Shown here: one piece after another, positions 60,239-64,000 of the stretch
Position numbering within the stretch: position 1 is the stretch's first letter
Layout of the letters: the number at the start of each line of letters is the position of its first letter
Translations under genes and position numbers: made by a program
The notes under the pieces: generated by a model
What the model was told of the DNA's origin: nothing
Database searches by the model: none
What the model saw: only the letters and a program-made list of their open reading frames with translations
DNA from: Bacteroidetes bacterium HGW-Bacteroidetes-2
GTDB taxonomy: Bacteria; Bacteroidota; Bacteroidia; Flavobacteriales; Flavobacteriaceae
Length of the DNA stretch: 64,000 nt
Assembly: GCA_002842575.1 (NCBI GenBank)
Contig: PHDJ01000003.1
Span: 86,788-150,787, forward strand
Direction: 5' to 3'

Positions 60239-61093
60239 ATGATTCAGAATATTCCGGAAATATTTAAAAAAGACGCGCAAAATCAAACAAATTTATTTGT
60301 CTATGATTTTAGAATGACGGACGACGTGGTAAAAAGCAAAGTAAAATTAAACTTGCATATGTTCAGTTTTTTACAAATTGGCGAAAAACAAGTTCATTTT
60401 GCCAATAATTCTGTTGCCGTTAACGAAAAACAAGCTGTTATTATAAAAAGCGGCAATATTTTAATGACCGAACTTATTAATAAAGATTTGGTTTATTTCT
60501 GTAAACTGTTTTTTTTCTCTCAAAAAAATGTAGAAGATTTTTTACAAAAGCACGGAAATTCTTTCACATATCCTGATAAAAATTCAGTTAATGAAGTTCC
60601 CTTTTTTGTTATTGAAAATGACGCGTACACAACTTCATTTGTAAATTCACTTTCATCAATACAAATTTTAGAATCAAAATTTTCATATAATTTACTGTCC
60701 ATAAAATTTGAAGAAATAATGCTTTATTTATCGCATAAATACGAAAGTGAATTTATTCCATATTTACATTCATTAACGTCATTAAACAGCCATTCATCTT
60801 TTAGAAAAATTATTGAAACCAATATTTTCACCAATTTAAAATTGGAAGAAATCGCTTTTTTATGCAATATGAGCTTGTCCACTTTTAAGCGTCATTTCAT
60901 AAATGAATATCATGAAAATCCGGGTAAATGGCTGCAAAACAAAAGACTTCACAAGGCAAAAGCAATTTTAAGGGAAGGCATTCTTAAACCTTCTGAAATA
61001 TATGAAGATTTTGGCTATAACAATCTTTCAAATTTTAGCAGCGCCTTCAAAAAAGAGTTTGGAATTAACCCAAAGAATGCCCATTTATTATAA
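60239..61093 (+). CDS. AraC-family regulator
   Basis: A 284-residue regulator. The N-terminal half has a cupin-like sensing region (FSFLQIGEKQVHFANNSVAV, EKQAVIIKSGNILMTEL). The C-terminal AraC HTH is at about 185-284 (LKLEEIAFLCNMSLSTFKRH, EIYEDFGYNNLSNFSSAFKK, EFGINPKNA). It lies 99 nt before the HbpS-like gene and inside a pair of direct repeats; regulation of that gene is likely. The effector is unknown. Confidence 0.9.
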   Translation: MIQNIPEIFKKDAQNQTNLFVYDFRMTDDVVKSKVKLNLHMFSFLQIGEKQVHFANNSVAVNEKQAVIIKSGNILMTELINKDLVYFCKLFFFSQKNVEDFLQKHGNSFTYPDKNSVNEVPFFVIENDAYTTSFVNSLSSIQILESKFSYNLLSIKFEEIMLYLSHKYESEFIPYLHSLTSLNSHSSFRKIIETNIFTNLKLEEIAFLCNMSLSTFKRHFINEYHENPGKWLQNKRLHKAKAILREGILKPSEIYEDFGYNNLSNFSSAFKKEFGINPKNAHLL

Positions 61094-61152
61094 ATGAACT
61101 TTTTTCATAAGTTTTTGAACTTTAACCGTTAGCAATTATTTTAAGCACAAAG

Positions 61153-61160
61153 TATATTTG
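61153..61160 (+). promoter_or_regulatory. -7 box TATATTTG upstream of the HbpS-like gene
   Basis: An exact TAnnTTTG match 32 nt before the ATG at 61193. A TTA (61129-61131) lies 21 nt upstream in place of TTG, so dependence on an activator such as the adjacent AraC protein is plausible. Confidence 0.45.
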
Positions 61161-61192
61161 CTTCTATAATTATTAATCATTAAACAAAAAAA

Positions 61193-61666
61193 ATGAAAAA
61201 ATCAATCTTATTAGCGCTATTTACAATATGTTCTTATGCCGGATTTAGCCAAAATGGCATTTCTCTGGAACAAGCAGAAAAAATAATTGCGGTCGCAAAA
61301 GAAAAAGCAATTTCCCTAAACACAAAAATGAACATTTCAATAGTTGATGCCGGTGCAAATCTTGTTGCATTTGTGCGTATGGACGGCGCTTGGTTAGGTT
61401 CAGAAGATATTTCATTAAAAAAAGCAAAAACCGCTCGATATTTTGATATGAATACGGGAATTATTGGCAGTCTTTCGCAGCCAGGAGGTCCGTTATACAA
61501 TATTGAACATTCAAATGGTGGTTTAATTACTTTTCCTGGCGGAGTTCCAATTAAAAACGCTGCCGGTGAAATTATTGGTGCAATTGGCGTAAGCGGAAGT
61601 ACTGTTGAAAACGACCACGCAGTTGCAGAAGCTGGAGCAACAGTTTCAGCTTCAGCTAAAAAATAA
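61193..61666 (+). CDS. HbpS/GlcG-like secreted haem-binding-type protein
   Basis: A 157-residue exported protein: signal peptide (residues 1-19, YAGFSQ), then the HbpS/GlcG fold: [96 protein letters not shown]. HbpS of Streptomyces binds haem and signals oxidative stress; many relatives have unknown function. The AraC regulator just upstream suggests inducible expression. Confidence 0.88.
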   Translation: MKKSILLALFTICSYAGFSQNGISLEQAEKIIAVAKEKAISLNTKMNISIVDAGANLVAFVRMDGAWLGSEDISLKKAKTARYFDMNTGIIGSLSQPGGPLYNIEHSNGGLITFPGGVPIKNAAGEIIGAIGVSGSTVENDHAVAEAGATVSASAKK

Positions 61667-61769
61667 TTTCCTTATCCCCGCTATATGAGTGTAACTAACT
61701 ATTAAATTTAATAGCTTCGTTACACTTTTTTTTTGAAAATAGTTTTGCGTCAGAATTCAGACAAATGAA

Positions 61770-61868
61770 TGTTGACCTAAAATTTAACCGAGATATCAGA
61801 AATACGGGTTTAAAAGCCAGTATTATTACTGCCGTTTTGGTGTTAATAATGGATAAAACATTTTTATT
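61770..61868. repeat. Right copy of the diverged direct repeat
   Basis: The same units as at 60049-60145: GTTGACCTAAAATTTAACC, TTTAAAAGCCAGTATTATTACTGCC, ATAATGGATAAAA. A 40-codon frame (61767-61889, VDLKFNRDIRNTGLKASIIT) runs through it; the left copy has a stop in the same frame. Confidence 0.8.
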
Positions 61869-61924
61869 TGTAAACAAACGTCTTTAAATAAGGCGTTTGT
61901 TTTTTATGCTATATTGCATTTATT

Positions 61925-62761
61925 ATGGGTGAAACAATAAAAATACACGAAACGGCATTTTTGACGGCAACTTTCCGATCTATTGATGAAAATTTAAGCG
62001 GAGATTGTTATGGTAAATTGTGGCATCGCAAACAAACAGATTTATGGATTAAAGATTACCTAAAAAGCGTTTCAACAGAAGAACCTTACTGCCATTGCTT
62101 AAGAAATCGGTATTTTTTGGATCAGATAAAAAAATCTATAAAACAAAACCATATTGAAGTGCTCATAAACTTTGGCGCCGGTTTTAGTATGTATCCATTT
62201 CTTTTAACTGAAAAGTTAATCAATATAGAAATAGACAAGCCAGAAATAGTGGACTACAAAAAGCAAAAAATTGAAGATTGGCAAAATAAAAGTTTACTTC
62301 CGAAAAGAGAAATTCATTTTATTGGGGTCGATTTCAACGAAGATTACCAAACCAAACTCATCTCAAAAATAACTGCCATTAAAAAGAACAAACGTTGTTT
62401 TATATTGATAGAAGGCGTTTTGTTTTTCTTGGGAAAAAAGGAAACGATAAGTTTGTTTAACTTGTTTAATTCACTTCAAAAAGAAGGTGATTTAATTGGC
62501 AGCGTTTCGTTTCAAAATGCCGTTTCAAAAACAATCGCGTTTAAAAAAATGCTGGCGTTTTTAGCCAAAAAATTAACAAAAGACCAAGCATTCGATTATC
62601 AGTTAATAGCCAATGAATTTTATCAAAACATAGAAAACTACAAATTGACCGACCAACAAGATTTTTTTAGCCTTTCCAACAAATACAAGCACCAAACAAC
62701 GTTAAGCAAGGACGAAATTCTAAATGAAACGATGTATTTATTGGAAAAGATTAACTCATAA
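61925..62761 (+). CDS. LCM-family (PPM1/TcmP-like) SAM methyltransferase
   Basis: A 278-residue protein of the leucine carboxyl methyltransferase superfamily: TAFLTATFRSIDENLSGDCY, CHCLRNRYFLDQIKKSIKQN (family RNRYFLD region), VLINFGAGFSMYPFLLTEK (SAM site, GAGFS), NIEIDKPEIVDYKKQKI and CFILIEGVLFFLGKKETISLF. Such enzymes O-methylate small acids or carboxyl groups in secondary metabolism. The start codon is clear (ATG at 61925). It is alone in its transcription unit; a terminator follows. Confidence 0.85.
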   Translation: MGETIKIHETAFLTATFRSIDENLSGDCYGKLWHRKQTDLWIKDYLKSVSTEEPYCHCLRNRYFLDQIKKSIKQNHIEVLINFGAGFSMYPFLLTEKLINIEIDKPEIVDYKKQKIEDWQNKSLLPKREIHFIGVDFNEDYQTKLISKITAIKKNKRCFILIEGVLFFLGKKETISLFNLFNSLQKEGDLIGSVSFQNAVSKTIAFKKMLAFLAKKLTKDQAFDYQLIANEFYQNIENYKLTDQQDFFSLSNKYKHQTTLSKDEILNETMYLLEKINS

Positions 62762-62815
62762 AAAATATATAAAACAATAAATATTTTTAGTTCTTAATTA
62801 AAAACATTGGCGCAT

Positions 62816-62849
62816 AAAAAACCCTCCCTTTTTCAGAGGAGGTTTTTAA
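62816..62849 (+). terminator. Terminator after the methyltransferase
   Basis: AAAACC(C)TCC / GGAGGTTTTT stem with one bulged C and a CTTTTTCAGA loop, followed by a T5 run. Confidence 0.75.
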
Positions 62850-63044
62850 TATTTTGTTATTACCTATAAAATACTGAAAGCTGTTTATGTAATGGGTGGT
62901 GGACAAACTGTCTGTGTTTTTTATTGTTTTTTATATTTTCACGCCTGTGGCGTTATAAAGATAGGAAATATATTGGTTGTGCATAATGCAAAAAAACCAT
63001 TTTCAACTCAAAAAATCCGTTATGAAAAACTAAATTTGTTTAAA
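62850..63044. other. Short spacer upstream of the zeta remnant
   Basis: AT-rich, with a small ACGCCTGTGGCGT dyad at 62941-62953. No gene or clear promoter seen. Confidence 0.4.
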
Positions 63045-63631
63045 TGAACGAGAAAAACCTTTACATAATAGCAGGATGTAATGGAGCCGGTAAAACGACA
63101 GCGTCTTATACTATTTTGCCTGAAATTATTTAATGTAAAGAATTTGTAAATGCTGATGAAATGGCAAAGGGACTTTCACCTTTCCAACCCGAAACAGTTT
63201 CTTTTGAAGCTGGTCGAATTATGATAAACCGAATTAATGAACTTCTTGATAACAATGAAAGTTTTGCTTTTGAAACTACGCTTGCAACAAAAAGTTATAA
63301 GAATAAGATCATTAAAGCTAAAAAACAAGGATATACTGTTATACTATTATTTTTTTGGCTTAATAATATTGAACTTGCTAAAGAACGTGTAAAAATAAGA
63401 GTAAAAGAAGGCGGGCATAATATTCCAGAACCTATAATTTAAAGAAGATATTTAAAAGGAATTTTTAATCTATTCAATATTTATCTTTCTATTGTAAACG
63501 GAGTATTGATTTTTGACAATTCTTATGGAAAACATGAATTAATCGCACACAAAATGGGAATAGACTATTTAGAGGTAATCGATTTAGAAAAATTTGAACA
63601 ATTAAAAAATATTTATGACTCAAAAAGATAA
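63045..63631 (+). pseudogene. Zeta-type toxin gene with a frameshift and two stops
   Basis: The frame reads PYIIAGCNGAGKTTASYTIL (Walker A GCNGAGKTT), then CKEFVNADEMAKGLSPFQPE, FAFETTLATKSY, FWLNNIELAKERVKIRVKEG, RRYLKGIFNLF, typical of zeta-like kinases. Three lesions: after the ATG at 63045 a 1-nt deletion shifts the frame near codon 6, and TAA codons interrupt it at 63131-63133 and 63440-63442. The family reads Lys, Glu, Asn or Asp at these places. The enzyme cannot be made whole. Confidence 0.82.
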
Positions 63632-63767
63632 ACAAGTAGAATTAAAGGATAAAATAGTCAAAGGTCTTGAAAAAGTTTACGAACGACTTATTGAGTTTAA
63701 GAAAACAAAAAAAAGTGTTCTTGTAGTAATGCAAGGCGATAAATTAGTGAAAATAAAACCTGAATAA
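63615..63767 (+). CDS. Small partner protein of the zeta-type toxin
   Basis: A 50-residue protein: TQKDKQVELKDKIVKGLEKV, YERLIEFKKTKKSVLVVMQG, then DKLVKIKPE. Its start lies in another frame inside the end of the zeta gene (17-nt overlap), which is the arrangement of a toxin with a short coupled partner. It is intact although the toxin frame is broken. The role, perhaps antitoxin, is inferred from position. Confidence 0.6.
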   Translation: MTQKDKQVELKDKIVKGLEKVYERLIEFKKTKKSVLVVMQGDKLVKIKPE

Positions 63768-63802
63768 GTGTAGCCTTCTCTAAAAACAGAAAGACCATGG
63801 TT

Positions 63803-64000
63803 TTATATATCAGGGTACTTACTAGGGTTTTGCGAAGCATGAAAAATGGCGTTTAAGAAAACCGTTTTACTAGGTTCATCTACAATAAAAAAACGATGTA
63901 GGGAAATTTATCAAAAGGTAAAAAGCGATAATTAGTATCGTGAAACTGGTAAAAAGGGTTTATTTGTAAAGCCTTGTATATTTTTCTGTACTCTTTCAAA
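63803..64000 (-). pseudogene. Frameshifted ParE-type toxin, cut by the window edge
   Basis: On the minus strand from the edge: LKEYRKIYKALQINPFYQFH, NYRFLPFDKFPYIVF, then a T7 run and, one frame over, FIVDEPSKTVFLNAIFHASQ, NPSKYPDI and a TAA at 63803-63805. Both halves match ParE toxins, so one base is missing from (or two added to) the T-run. It may be a real pseudogene or a homopolymer sequencing error. The start and any antitoxin are beyond 64000. Confidence 0.7.

Overview
The window looks like chromosomal DNA of a Bacteroidota member, most likely a Flavobacteriaceae relative. The evidence is AT-rich sequence, a SusC/SusD pair, a type IX secretion C-terminal domain, TAnnTTTG-type promoters, the parA-parB-DUF5683-dapB-lepB-wbqC gene order, split methylmalonyl-CoA mutase genes and an RteC-family regulator. 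No species is claimed.

Layout. Positions 1-44.6 kb are mostly accessory DNA. They hold the end of a type III restriction gene with an XRE regulator (1-1.4 kb), a possible HEPN-like protein, and two paralogous unknown genes amid short palindromic repeats (2.9-4.5 kb). A mobile-element replication block follows (helicase loader, Rep-like and excisionase-like proteins, broken conjugation ATPase; 4.7-7.8 kb). Next is a large minus-strand polymorphic-toxin locus (7.97-25.6 kb): a T9SS-exported surface protein, a 3508-residue SpvB/Rhs protein ending in an alpha/beta-hydrolase toxin, a membrane-anchored presumed immunity protein, and two displaced Rhs tips, each with its own downstream small genes. 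An RteC gene, then an alpha-oxoamine synthase/GNAT fusion, follow. Divergent from the fusion are a DUF7793-like gene, a PAS-AraC regulator, a MauE/DoxX membrane protein, a membrane-anchored unknown protein and a four-cysteine DUF6520-like precursor. An S9 peptidase and SusD/SusC genes converge on them (33.7-40.7 kb). Then come a highly structured intergenic region, a mobile mystery protein A/B (HTH/Fic) pair with two identically spaced dyads in its promoter, and a tyrosine recombinase close to tRNA-Pro(GGG).

From 44.9 kb onward the content is mostly core: two tRNA-Pro genes, sugar dehydrogenase plus cytochrome c, udk, a DivIC/FtsB-like gene, mutA and mutB with a ParE-type toxin-antitoxin pair between them, a dienoyl-CoA-reductase-like SDR, parA/parB, dapB, lepB and a WbqC-like gene. 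The right end (59.9-64 kb) returns to accessory content: an AraC regulator and HbpS-like protein between diverged direct repeats, an LCM-type methyltransferase, a broken zeta toxin with an intact small partner, and a broken ParE-type toxin at the edge.

The strongest candidates for something undescribed are (a) the oxoamine synthase/PAS-AraC/MauE/DUF6520 region, linked by a shared ATCC-N6-GAGAAA motif; (b) the Rhs locus with two spare toxin tips; (c) the long folded RNA or DNA structure at 41.05-41.44 kb; and (d) the double dyad controlling the HTH-Fic pair. All functional assignments are from reading the sequence and memory of families; no search or folding program was run.
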